From Sorangium cellulosum (GTDB lineage Bacteria > Myxococcota_A > Polyangia > Polyangiales > Polyangiaceae), in NCBI RefSeq assembly GCF_002950945.1, contig NZ_CP012673.1, positions 2,976,001-3,040,000 of the forward strand: DNA of 64,000 nt, read 5' to 3'. The notes beneath the pieces are model-generated. The model made no database searches and was not told the DNA's origin. It saw only the letters and a program-made list of their open reading frames with translations. Positions 26,361 to 34,327 of the stretch are shown here, piece after piece (position 1 is the stretch's first letter; every line of letters begins with the position of its first letter). A program made the position numbers and the translations under genes.

Positions 26361-27767
26361 ATGGAGGTACCTGGGAACGAAGCGGATCTGCGGCGGTTCT
26401 TCGCTGTCTGTCCCGATCCGCTCTGCGTGTTGCGGATCGACGGATCGTTCCTCCGGGTGAGCGACGCGTGGGAGCGCACGCTCGGGCTGGGGGCAGGGGA
26501 TCTGGTCGGGCGGAACCTCCTCGATCTGGTCCATCAGGACGACGTGGCGGCGACGCGGGAGCAGCTGGAGCGGCTCCGGCAGGGGCCGGTCACCCTCGGG
26601 CTCGAGAACCGGTGCAGGAGCAGGAGCGGCCTTTACGTCTGGCTGTCCTGGTCGATGCTCTCGGTGCCGGACGAGGGGCTCGTCTACGCCTGGGCGCGCA
26701 ACGTGGGCAAGCAGAAGCGCCTGGAGCGGGCGCTGATGCAGCGGATCGAGACGAAGATGCTCGTCGCGTCGATCTCGGCCCATTTCGTCAACGTGAAGCT
26801 CACGGACATCGACCGGGGCTTCCAGTCGGCGCTGGCGGAGCTCGGGAGGGCGCTGCGCGCCGACAGGATGACGCTGTTCCTGCTCTCGGAGGACGGGCAG
26901 CGGTTCCTGAACACGCACGAGTGGTGCGCCGAGGGCGTGCCGTCGCTGCGCGCCGAGCGGGCCACCGTCACGCGGGACGCGTATCCGTGGCTGGTCGAGC
27001 GGCTGTTCCGGCTGGAGCTCGTCGACGTGCCGCGGGTCGCCGATCTGCCGGATGAGGCCGCGAGCGAGCGGCGGGCGTTCACGGAGCTCGGGATCACGTC
27101 GCTCATCAGGATGCCGGCGGCGTACGCGGGGCGGCTGATCGGGGTCGTGGGGCTCGACGCCGTGCGGGCGCACCGCGCGTGGGACAAGAGCGTCCGGGCG
27201 CTGCTGCAGGTGGTGGGCGAGATGTTCGCGATCACGCTGGAGCGCATGCGCGCCGAGGAGTCGCTGCGCGACGTGATCGATCAGAAGGAGTCGCTGCGCG
27301 AGGTGGTCGAGCGGCAGGAGACCGCGATCGAGACGCTGTCGACGCCGATCATCCAGGTCTGGGACAGCGTGCTCGTGCTGCCGCTCGTGGGCAGCATCGA
27401 TCGCCACCGGGCCTCCGAGATCACCGAGAAGCTGCTGCACACGATCGTCGAGACGAAGTCGCACTACGCGATCGTCGAGGTGACGGGGGTCGAAGAGGTC
27501 GACTCGGCGACGGCGCAGCACCTCATCAGCATGCTGCAGACGATCGAGCTGCTCGGGGCGCAAGGGGTCGTGGCCGGGGTGCAGCCGCAGGTGGCGCAGA
27601 CGGCGTCGTCGCTCGGGATCGACCTCTCGTCGGTGCAGGTGCACCGGGACCTGCAGGAGGCGCTCCGGTGGTGCATCCGGGAGCTGCGGGCGAAGAGCGG
27701 GCGGGTGGGGCGGCGGCGCGGGCGCGTGCGCGGGCAGGGGCGCGGGCGCGTGCGCGGGCGGGGGTAG
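26361..27767 (+). CDS. PAS-GAF-STAS sensor (RsbR-like)
   Basis: Protein of 468 residues: PAS domain about 8-115 (FFAVCPDPLCVLRIDGSFL, LGLGAGDLVGRNLLDLVHQD), GAF domain about 130-300 (DRMTLFLLSEDGQRFL), a short coiled linker, and a C-terminal STAS domain about 330-445 of the RsbR/RsbS stressosome type (STPIIQVWDSVLVLPLVGSI, VEEVDSATAQHLI, QVAQTASSLGIDLS). The residue corresponding to the first RsbR phosphosite is Ser in VDSATA. The tail is Gly/Arg-rich. It is the last gene of the cluster, 33 bases after the previous one, and ends just before the large nested inverted repeat. It probably gathers redox or ligand signals for the switch. Confidence 0.88.
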   Translation: MEVPGNEADLRRFFAVCPDPLCVLRIDGSFLRVSDAWERTLGLGAGDLVGRNLLDLVHQDDVAATREQLERLRQGPVTLGLENRCRSRSGLYVWLSWSMLSVPDEGLVYAWARNVGKQKRLERALMQRIETKMLVASISAHFVNVKLTDIDRGFQSALAELGRALRADRMTLFLLSEDGQRFLNTHEWCAEGVPSLRAERATVTRDAYPWLVERLFRLELVDVPRVADLPDEAASERRAFTELGITSLIRMPAAYAGRLIGVVGLDAVRAHRAWDKSVRALLQVVGEMFAITLERMRAEESLRDVIDQKESLREVVERQETAIETLSTPIIQVWDSVLVLPLVGSIDRHRASEITEKLLHTIVETKSHYAIVEVTGVEEVDSATAQHLISMLQTIELLGAQGVVAGVQPQVAQTASSLGIDLSSVQVHRDLQEALRWCIRELRAKSGRVGRRRGRVRGQGRGRVRGRG

Positions 27768-27789
27768 GGCGGAGAGCCGAAGGGGACGG

Positions 27790-27943
27790 CCCCCGGAGGG
27801 GGTGCTCGTCGCGGGGCGCGGGCAGGGCTGAACTCGCCTGGGACGTTGTGTCCCCTCCGTGCTGCGCACTCCGGAGACACAACGTCAGTTGGGCTCAAAC
27901 AACAGCCCTGCCCGCACCCCGCGACGAGCACCCCCTCCGGGGG
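27790..27943. terminator. Large nested inverted repeat at the end of the partner-switching operon
   Basis: Outer arms 27790-27829 and 27904-27943 are 40 bp long with a single mismatch. Inside lies a second inverted repeat, GACGTTGTGTC (27842-27852) with GACACAACGTC (27876-27886), and within that CTCCG/CGGAG. The element follows the last cluster gene by 22 bases and precedes the MarR gene, so a terminator or transcript-end structure is likely. No T-tract is present, and a mobile palindrome is also possible. Confidence 0.6.
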
Positions 27944-28033
27944 CCTGCGGTCGTCGAGGGCTCGGACGACGACGACGCTGCGGTTCGTCCGGGGCGCAGA
28001 CGGCGGGGCTGAGCGCGGCGGGCCTGCGCGGGC

Positions 28034-28071
28034 TTGACGGCTCCTTCGGGAGCGAATATTTCGTATACGAA
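28034..28071 (+). promoter_or_regulatory. marR promoter with overlapping palindromic operator
   Basis: TTGACG (28034-28039), a 17-base spacer and TATTTC (28057-28062) form a good promoter. A perfect 12-bp palindrome TTCGTATACGAA at 28060-28071 overlaps the end of the -10 and lies five bases before the GTG start of the MarR gene, an arrangement typical of MarR autorepression. Regulation of the downstream operon is inferred. Confidence 0.65.
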
Positions 28072-28076
28072 GCATC

Positions 28077-28568
28077 GTGAGCACGAACCCGCCGCCGGAG
28101 AGGCCCGAGATCGACGCCATCGTGGAGATGATCATCTATCTCTACACGGAGTCTCGGCGGCTCACGAAAGGGATGGCGAGCGGGTTCGGGCTCACTGGGC
28201 CGCAGCTCACGATCCTCAAGCTGCTGGAGTCATTTCAGGATCTGTCGCTGTCCACGCTGTCGGAGCGGATCCGGGCGCAGAACAGCACGGTGACCGGGAT
28301 CGTCGACCGGATGGAACGGGAAGGGCTCGTCCGGCGCGAACGGTCGAAGAGCGACCGGCGGGTCGTGCACATCCGGCTCAGCGACAAAGGGGCGCGGCTC
28401 GCGCGCGAGATCCAGGTGGAGCCGATGGAGATCTTCAGGGGCGCGCTGCTCAGCTTGAGCCCGACCGATCTGCGCGACCTGCTCCGGATCCTCACGAAGC
28501 TGCAGAAGCAGGTGCTGCTGCGGGTCGGGCAGGGCGGGGCGAAGAAGGGCGACGGCTGCGACACGTAA
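28077..28568 (+). CDS. MarR family transcriptional regulator
   Basis: Protein of 163 residues starting at GTG 28077. The winged-helix region is clear: LTGPQLTILKLLESFQDLSL, then LSERIRAQNSTVTGIVDRME (recognition helix) and RRERSKSDRRVVHIRLSDKG (wing). MarR proteins bind palindromes as dimers and release DNA when a small, often aromatic or CoA-linked ligand binds. The palindrome at 28060-28071 is its likely site. The next three genes encode CoA-linked catabolic enzymes and follow closely, so it probably controls them. The ligand cannot be read from sequence. Confidence 0.92.
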   Translation: MSTNPPPERPEIDAIVEMIIYLYTESRRLTKGMASGFGLTGPQLTILKLLESFQDLSLSTLSERIRAQNSTVTGIVDRMEREGLVRRERSKSDRRVVHIRLSDKGARLAREIQVEPMEIFRGALLSLSPTDLRDLLRILTKLQKQVLLRVGQGGAKKGDGCDT

Positions 28569-28583
28569 CAGGAGGCAGGGGGC

Positions 28584-29516
28584 ATGAGAGACAAGCCGAC
28601 GTTCACCGGGGAACCGAGGAATCCGAACGAGCGCGATCCAGACGTCTGCGTCGTGACCTGCGCGCTCTCGGGCGTGCTCGCCGGGCGCAAGCAGTGCCCC
28701 GCGATCCCGTATTCGCCCGTCGAGATCGCCGAGGAGGCAAGGCGGGCGTACGAGGCGGGGGCCGCGGCGGTGCACATCCACGCGCGCAACGACGACGGGT
28801 CGCCGACGTTCTCGCCGGCGGTGTTCGCCAGGATCAAGGAAGAGGTGCAGAAGCGCTGCCCGGTGCTCCTCAACTTCTCGACAGGGACGATCCTCGAGGA
28901 CGTGAGCGAGCAGTGCACGTACATCCGCGAGAGCCGGCCGGACATCGCCGCCCTCAACATGGGCACCATGAACTACTCGAAGTACTCGCGCGCCAGGAAG
29001 AGCTTCGACTTCGATATGGTGTTTCCCAACACCTACGCGAAGATCGGCAAGCTCCTGGCCGCGATGAACGAGGCCGGGGTGAAGCCCGAGCTCGAGTGCT
29101 TCGACACGGGACACACCCAGGGGGTCTGGCCGCTCATCGACATGGGGCTGCTCAAGCCGCCGCTGCAGTTCTCGTTCATCGTCAACGTGCTCGGCGGCAT
29201 CCCGGCACACGTGGAGTCGCTCCAGCTGCAAACCAAGATCATGCCGCCCGGGTCGGAGTGGGAGGTGATCGGGATCAGCCACGGGCAGTGGAGGATGCTG
29301 GCGGCGGCGCTCGTGCTCGGCGGCAACGTGCGGTGCGGGCTCGAGGACCACTTCTACCTGCCGAACGGCGAGATGGCGCGCAGCAACGGCGAGCTCTGCG
29401 AGGTCGCGGTGCGCATGGTGCGCGACGTGGGGCGGCGGCCGGCGACCGTCGAGGAGGCGCGGCAGATCCTCGGGCTGCGGAGGGACGACGCGGCGGCGGC
29501 AGGGGCGGCGCCGTGA
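28584..29516 (+). CDS. Beta-keto acid cleavage enzyme (BKACE/DUF849, 3-keto-5-aminohexanoate cleavage protein family)
   Basis: Protein of 310 residues with family hallmarks: VVTCALSGVLAG at the N terminus, YSPVEIAEEARRAYEAGAAA, VHIHARNDDGSPT (metal-binding HxH), ELECFDTGH and GLEDHFYLPNG. BKACE enzymes condense a beta-keto acid with acetyl-CoA to release acetoacetate and a new acyl-CoA. The exact substrate varies widely between members and cannot be assigned here. AGGAGG lies just upstream of the ATG. It follows marR by 15 bases, and its stop overlaps the next start (TGATG), so an operon is near certain. Confidence 0.93.
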   Translation: MRDKPTFTGEPRNPNERDPDVCVVTCALSGVLAGRKQCPAIPYSPVEIAEEARRAYEAGAAAVHIHARNDDGSPTFSPAVFARIKEEVQKRCPVLLNFSTGTILEDVSEQCTYIRESRPDIAALNMGTMNYSKYSRARKSFDFDMVFPNTYAKIGKLLAAMNEAGVKPELECFDTGHTQGVWPLIDMGLLKPPLQFSFIVNVLGGIPAHVESLQLQTKIMPPGSEWEVIGISHGQWRMLAAALVLGGNVRCGLEDHFYLPNGEMARSNGELCEVAVRMVRDVGRRPATVEEARQILGLRRDDAAAAGAAP

Positions 29517-30295
29517 TGGAGCGCGCGTACACCGTCATCCAGGCGGCGGCCGAGGGGGGCATCCTCCGGCTCACGCTGAACAACCCCTGGCGCAAGAACG
29601 CGATCGGGCCGGCGATGGTGAACGAGCTGCTCCACGCCCTCGAGGCCGGGATGGCCGACGAGGCGGTGCGGTGTGTGGTGCTGACCGGCGCGGGGGACGC
29701 GTTCTGCGCGGGCGGGGACTTCGCGCAGATGTCAGGCGACGGGGCGCCGCAGGCCGAGGGGAAGGGCGACTACGCGGACCTCTTGCTCGCCTTCGCGAAC
29801 GCGAGCAAGCCGATCGTGGCGCGGGTGAACGGGCACGCGCTCGGCGGCGGGCTCGGGCTCGTCGCGGCGTCGCACTTCGCGATCGGGGCGCGCGGCGCGA
29901 AGCTCGGGACGCCCGAGATCAACGTGGGCCTGTTCCCGATGATGATCATGGCGGTGCTGCAGCGGCACGTGAGCCGCCGCAAGCTGCTGGAGATGATGCT
30001 CTTCGGACAGCGCCTCGACGCGGACGAGGCGGCGCAGTGCGGGCTGCTCAACCGGGCGGTCGATCCGGAGGCCCTCGACGCCGCCGTCGGGGAGGTGACG
30101 TCCACCTTGCTGGCGAAGAGCCCGATCGCGATCCGGCTCGGGCTGGAGGCGTTCGCGGCGCAGGACGATCTCGACCTCGAGGCGGCGCTGCCGCTCCTGC
30201 GCGAGCGGCTCGCGGGGTGCCTCGCGACGGACGACGCGCGCGAGGGGCTCATGGCCTTCCTGGAGAAGCGGCCGCCGCGCTGGTCGGGCAAGTAG
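29516..30295 (+). CDS. Enoyl-CoA hydratase/isomerase family protein
   Basis: Protein of 259 residues, normal for the crotonase superfamily. The oxyanion-hole segments are visible: AFCAGGDFAQM near residue 65 and NGHALGGGLGLVAASHFAIGA near residue 105; PEINVGLFPMMIMAVLQRHV follows, where catalytic Glu residues lie in hydratases. One Glu is present (PEINVGLFP); the second position is not a clear Glu, so isomerase or other crotonase chemistry is as likely as hydration. It overlaps the BKACE stop by one base and is followed by the carboxyltransferase gene after 44 bases. Confidence 0.9.
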   Translation: MERAYTVIQAAAEGGILRLTLNNPWRKNAIGPAMVNELLHALEAGMADEAVRCVVLTGAGDAFCAGGDFAQMSGDGAPQAEGKGDYADLLLAFANASKPIVARVNGHALGGGLGLVAASHFAIGARGAKLGTPEINVGLFPMMIMAVLQRHVSRRKLLEMMLFGQRLDADEAAQCGLLNRAVDPEALDAAVGEVTSTLLAKSPIAIRLGLEAFAAQDDLDLEAALPLLRERLAGCLATDDAREGLMAFLEKRPPRWSGK

Positions 30296-30339
30296 AGGGC
30301 CGCACGGACGAGGGGTCTTGTCGCAGGGTGAGGTGACCC

Positions 30340-31908
30340 GTGAACATGCGAGAGCTCGTGAAGGATCTCGAGGCGCGCCGGGAGCAGGCGCGGGGGATGG
30401 GCGGCGAGGAGCGGGTGGCGAAGCAGCACGCCCGCGGGAAGATGACGGCGCGCGAGCGGCTTTCGGCGTTCTTCGACGACGGCGTCCACGTCGAGGTCGG
30501 GATGCACGGCACGCAGATGGGGCTCGCGGCCGGGCCGGACGGGAAGGACCGGCCGCCCGCCGACGCGGTGGTGTGCGCGTTCGGCAAGGTCGACGGGCGG
30601 ATGGTGTGCGCGGCGGCGTACGACTTCACGGTGAAGGGCGGGAGCATCGGGCAGACGGGCGAGGAGAAGGTGACCCGGCTGCGGCAGATGGCGCTCCGCG
30701 GCCGGTGGCCGATGGTGTGGTTCATCGACTCGGGCGGGGCGCGCATCGATCCCGGCTCGATGCACCCGGACAGCATCTCGCTGTTCGCGGGCTCGGGGCA
30801 CCTGTTCCGCGAGCAGGTGCACATGAGCGGCGTCGTGCCGCAGGTCGCCGCGATGGTGGGGCCGGGCGCCGCGGGCACGGCGTACATCCCGGGGCTCGCG
30901 GACTTCGTGCCGATGGTCAAGGACATCGGCTCGATGGCGCTCGGCGGGCCGCCGCTCGTGCGCGCGATGACGGGCGAGGACATCTCGGAGCAGGAGCTCG
31001 GCGGGAGCAAGGTGCACACCGCGAAGAGCGGCGTCGGCGACCTGGAGTGCGCGGACGACGCCGCGTGCATCGCCGCGGTGAAGCGGTACCTGTCGTTCTT
31101 CCCGTCGAGCTGCGACGAGGACCCGCCGCGGCGCGAGGTCACGGATCCGGTCGAGCGGCGGGAGGAGTCGCTGCTCGATCTGCTGCCGGAGAGCCCGCGG
31201 CGCGCCTACGACATGTACAAGCTGATCGCCGCGATCGTCGATCACGGCGAGTGGCTCGATCTGAAGCCGCGGTGGGCGCGCTCGATCATCACCTGCCTCG
31301 CGCGCGTCGGCGGGGCGCCGGTCGGCATCGTGGCGAACCAGCCGAGCCACATGGGCGGCATCCTCGACGTGGACGCCTCGGACAAGGCCGCGCGGTTCAT
31401 GCAGATCTGCGACGCGTTCAACATCCCGCTCGTGTTCCTGCAGGACGTGCCGGGGTTCATGATCGGCTCGAAGGTGGAGCACGAGGGGATCATCCGCCAC
31501 GGGGCGAAGATGCTGCACGTGATGGCCGCGGCCACCGTGCCCAAGATCACGGTGGTCGTGCGCAAGGCGTACGGCGCGGGCTATTACGTGATGTGCGGGC
31601 GCGCGTACGAGCCGGACCTCATCGTCGGGTGGCCGACCGCGGAGATCAGCGTGATGGGCCCGGAGGGCATGCTCGGGATCGCGGCGAAGAAGATGTTCGG
31701 GGACGCGCCGCCGTCGCCGGAGGTGAAGCAGGGGATCGTCGAGGCGATCCAGAAGAACATCGACGTGATGAAGGTGGCCGGGTGGGGGCTCATCGACGAC
31801 GTGATCGATCCGCGGGATACGCGGAAGGTGATCGCGTGGGGGCTGGAGCTCGCGCGGAAGAAGCGGGTGGAGCGGCCGGAGAAGAAGCGGGGGATCATCC
31901 CGGTGTAG
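30340..31908 (+). CDS. Acyl-CoA carboxylase beta subunit (carboxyltransferase)
   Basis: Protein of 522 residues, GTG start (ATG two codons later). It has the two crotonase-like halves of biotin-dependent carboxyltransferases: ARGKMTARERLSAFFDDGV, WFIDSGGARIDPGSMHPD, MGPGAAGTAYIPGLADFV-type segments, GGSKVHTAKSGVGDL in the first half, and FLQDVPGFMIGSKVEHEGII and ISVMGPEGMLGIAAKKMF in the second. It transfers carboxylate from carboxybiotin to an acyl-CoA such as propionyl- or methylcrotonyl-CoA. No biotin carboxylase or carrier gene is adjacent, so the alpha subunit must be encoded elsewhere. It ends the MarR-BKACE operon. Confidence 0.92.
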   Translation: MNMRELVKDLEARREQARGMGGEERVAKQHARGKMTARERLSAFFDDGVHVEVGMHGTQMGLAAGPDGKDRPPADAVVCAFGKVDGRMVCAAAYDFTVKGGSIGQTGEEKVTRLRQMALRGRWPMVWFIDSGGARIDPGSMHPDSISLFAGSGHLFREQVHMSGVVPQVAAMVGPGAAGTAYIPGLADFVPMVKDIGSMALGGPPLVRAMTGEDISEQELGGSKVHTAKSGVGDLECADDAACIAAVKRYLSFFPSSCDEDPPRREVTDPVERREESLLDLLPESPRRAYDMYKLIAAIVDHGEWLDLKPRWARSIITCLARVGGAPVGIVANQPSHMGGILDVDASDKAARFMQICDAFNIPLVFLQDVPGFMIGSKVEHEGIIRHGAKMLHVMAAATVPKITVVVRKAYGAGYYVMCGRAYEPDLIVGWPTAEISVMGPEGMLGIAAKKMFGDAPPSPEVKQGIVEAIQKNIDVMKVAGWGLIDDVIDPRDTRKVIAWGLELARKKRVERPEKKRGIIPV

Positions 31909-31953
31909 GACACCGACCTCGCATCCGGGCACCGCGCCCGCACTGTTCCAGCG

Positions 31954-33495
31954 TCACTCGCCGCTCTCGTGCTCCGACACCTGCTCCTCCTCCGGCTTCG
32001 GCGTCGGCACAGACCGCGGCGCGGCGGCGTAGAACGGCTCCGGCGCGCTCTTCACGCGGAGGAGCGTGGGGTTCTTGGCGGTGACGATGGCGGTGTAGGC
32101 GTCCACGTTGGCCGAGGCGCCCGTCTCGTTCGCGTGCAGCGTGGCCGTGACCTCGTAGAGGCCTTCACGGGTGAACGCGTTGTCGGGGCAGACCTCGTTC
32201 AGGAGCAGCGCCATGTCGGCCGTCGCGCCGGGCTTCAGCGTCCTGTACATGTCGCGCGGGATCGCGTCGGTCGGCGGGGACGCCTCGCACACGGTCGTGC
32301 CGTTCGGGCCGGCGACGTGGAACTCGAGCATCCGCGGCCGGAGGGCGACCGTCATCGGCCGCTTGCCGGCGTTCTTTGCGGTCACCCGCACCAGGACGGA
32401 GCGATGGCTCCCCGCGTCGGACCAGGGCCCCGCCGTCAGCTCCAGGCGAGGGGCGTTGGCGTCCACGATCGGCTCGCTCGCCAAGCCGGCGTCGAGGCGG
32501 TTGCCGGAGGGCGCAGGGGCGGCAGCAGCCGAGGGAGCCGGCGTGCCCGCGGAGCCCGGAGGGGCCTTGTCGGCCGCCGTCGCAGGCGCCTTGTCGGCCG
32601 CCGCCTGAGATCCCTTGTCGGCCGCCGTCGCAGGCGCCTTGTCGGCCGCGGCCTGAGATCCCTTGTCGGCCGCCGTCGCAGGCGCCTTGTCGGCCGCGGC
32701 CTGAGATCCCTTGTCGGCCGCCGGCGACGGCTCCGCGCCGCCTCCCGGATCGCTGTCGTTTGCCGGATCCTCGTTCTTCGGCGGCAGGCCGTAGCTCAGC
32801 ACGACGGTGGGCGCCGAAAGCCCGACCGCCGGGGCGAACGCGGGCGGATCGTCGGTCGGCTCCGCGGCGAACGGCCCGGCGGGCGGCTTCCTCGACCACT
32901 TGGGCGGCGGTCCCCAGCCGTACCAGGTCTTCACCACCGCGCCGCCGGTGAGCGCGGCCTCGTCCTTGCCGAAGCAGAGCAGGCGCGGGTCGAAATGCTC
33001 CATGAACGACTGCCCCGGCGCGAGCAGGAGCGCGCGCCGCTCGGGGAAACCGCTCGGCTTGAGCCCGGCCGGCGCGGCGCAGCGGGTCGTCTTCTTCGTG
33101 CGCTTGCTCCCCGTCTCGATCTCGAAGCGCAGCAGGCGGATGTCCGCGGGGATGCGCATCGGGCGCTCCCCTTCGTTGTCGATCCGCAACGTCCAGGGCC
33201 CCTGCGGCGTCGGCGCGATGATCCAGACGCGCGCCGGCGCAGGCGGCAGGGGCGGAGGCTCCGGCGCCTTCGCCTTCTTCGTTCCCGCCCTGGGTGCGGC
33301 GACCTGGGTCCCCGCGCGCGGGGACGCAGCGCCGGCCTGGGGCTTGTCGGCCGCCGGCGCGGAGCCCGACTTCTCGACCGCCGCCGCAGGGGTCGGCTGC
33401 GCGAGCGCGGGGCTCGGTGCGAGCGCCAGCGCGGCTGACGCAGCTGACGCAGCTGACGCGAACAGACAGGCGATCCGGACGAGACGTGTGCGCAT
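31954..33495 (-). CDS. Secreted protein with duplicated domain and Lys/Ala tandem repeats
   Basis: Protein of 513 residues beginning with a Sec signal (MRTRLVRIACLFASAASA ... ALAQP), start chosen at 33495. Two similar beta-rich regions flank a low-complexity centre: WTLRIDNEGERPMRIPADIR near residue 100 and VRVTAKNAGKRPMTVALRPR near residue 400, which look like a duplicated Ig-like or transglutaminase-associated fold. The centre contains three 16-residue repeats of the type DKGSQAAADKAPATAA. No known family is recognised. It stands alone, convergent with the carboxyltransferase gene and divergent from thiE. It is probably periplasmic or secreted. Confidence 0.65.
   Translation of the reverse strand: MRTRLVRIACLFASAASAASAALALAPSPALAQPTPAAAVEKSGSAPAADKPQAGAASPRAGTQVAAPRAGTKKAKAPEPPPLPPAPARVWIIAPTPQGPWTLRIDNEGERPMRIPADIRLLRFEIETGSKRTKKTTRCAAPAGLKPSGFPERRALLLAPGQSFMEHFDPRLLCFGKDEAALTGGAVVKTWYGWGPPPKWSRKPPAGPFAAEPTDDPPAFAPAVGLSAPTVVLSYGLPPKNEDPANDSDPGGGAEPSPAADKGSQAAADKAPATAADKGSQAAADKAPATAADKGSQAAADKAPATAADKAPPGSAGTPAPSAAAAPAPSGNRLDAGLASEPIVDANAPRLELTAGPWSDAGSHRSVLVRVTAKNAGKRPMTVALRPRMLEFHVAGPNGTTVCEASPPTDAIPRDMYRTLKPGATADMALLLNEVCPDNAFTREGLYEVTATLHANETGASANVDAYTAIVTAKNPTLLRVKSAPEPFYAAAPRSVPTPKPEEEQVSEHESGE
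32565..32724. repeat. 48-bp tandem repeat inside the secreted-protein gene
   Basis: Three near-identical 48-bp units at 32565-32612, 32613-32660 and 32661-32708, plus a 16-base partial copy to 32724. Each encodes 16 residues (Lys/Ala/Asp/Thr/Gln-rich), so copy-number change keeps the frame. Confidence 0.9.
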
Positions 33496-33616
33496 GGAGG
33501 ATCCGTTCGGGAGCGAACGCTTCCGCTTTCTTTCTGAGGGCGTCAACCTTAGCGTAGCCGGCGAGCCTGGGCGCCCTCGAGCGCCGAGGCGCCTCCCCAT
33601 CGCTTGCAGCGTGGTC

Positions 33617-34327
33617 ATGCGTGGTCTGTACGCCATCGTCGACACCGACTCGCTCGCGCGTCGCGGGCTCGATCCGAGAGCCTTCGCCGAGGCCGTCCTC
33701 GACGCGCGCCCCGCCGCCATCCAGCTGCGCGACAAGCGGGGCGGCGCCGCGCGGATGCTCTCGCTCCTCCGCGCCATCCAGCCGCTCGCGGCGCGCGCGG
33801 GCGTGCCGCTCTACGCGAACGACCGGGCCGATCTCGCGGTGCTCGCGCGCTGCGACGGCGTGCACGTCGGCCAGGACGATCTCCCCGTGGCGGCGGTGCG
33901 CAGGCTGGCGGAGGCCGCCGGCACCTCGCTGCGCGTCGGGCTCTCCACCCACACGCGCGCGCAGCTCGAGGCCGCGCTGCAGGATCCGCTCGGACACCTC
34001 GATTACGTCGCCGTCGGGCCGATCTTCGCGACCTCCAGCAAGGAGCGCCCGGACGCCGTGGTCGGCCTCGACGCGCTCGCGTCCCTGAGCGCCCTGGTCG
34101 AGCAGGCGCGGCCGGGGCTGCCGGTCGTGGCGATCGGCGGCATCTCGCTGGAGCGGGCGAGGGAGGTGGGCGCGCGCTGCTCCGCCGCGGCGATCATCGC
34201 CGCGCTGCTGCCGGAGCAGGACGGCCCGCACGCCCTCGACGAGGTGAACGCGCGGGCACGGGCGCTGAAGGAGGCGCTCGCGCCGGCCGCCGCGCCCGCA
34301 GCGCCGCCCGGCGGGGGCGCGCGATGA
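33617..34327 (+). CDS. thiE: Thiamine phosphate synthase
   Basis: Protein of 236 residues with a TIM-barrel ThiE pattern: MRGLYAIVDTDSL, PAAIQLRDKRGG (pyrophosphate/Lys), GVPLYANDRADLAVLARCDGVHVGQDDLP, VGLSTHTRAQLEAAL, YVAVGPIFATSSK and VVAIGGISLERA. It joins the HMP pyrophosphate and thiazole phosphate moieties to make thiamine monophosphate. The order of these blocks and the GQDDLP motif are diagnostic. The start is ATG 33617 (a GTG two codons upstream is possible). The stop overlaps the next ATG by four bases. No other thiamine gene is nearby. The tail is Ala/Pro-rich. Confidence 0.92.
   Translation: MRGLYAIVDTDSLARRGLDPRAFAEAVLDARPAAIQLRDKRGGAARMLSLLRAIQPLAARAGVPLYANDRADLAVLARCDGVHVGQDDLPVAAVRRLAEAAGTSLRVGLSTHTRAQLEAALQDPLGHLDYVAVGPIFATSSKERPDAVVGLDALASLSALVEQARPGLPVVAIGGISLERAREVGARCSAAAIIAALLPEQDGPHALDEVNARARALKEALAPAAAPAAPPGGGAR

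Noticed and set aside
32565..32724. CRISPR-like array
   Set aside because: The repeated units have no unique spacers and are in-frame coding repeats, so this is a protein tandem repeat.
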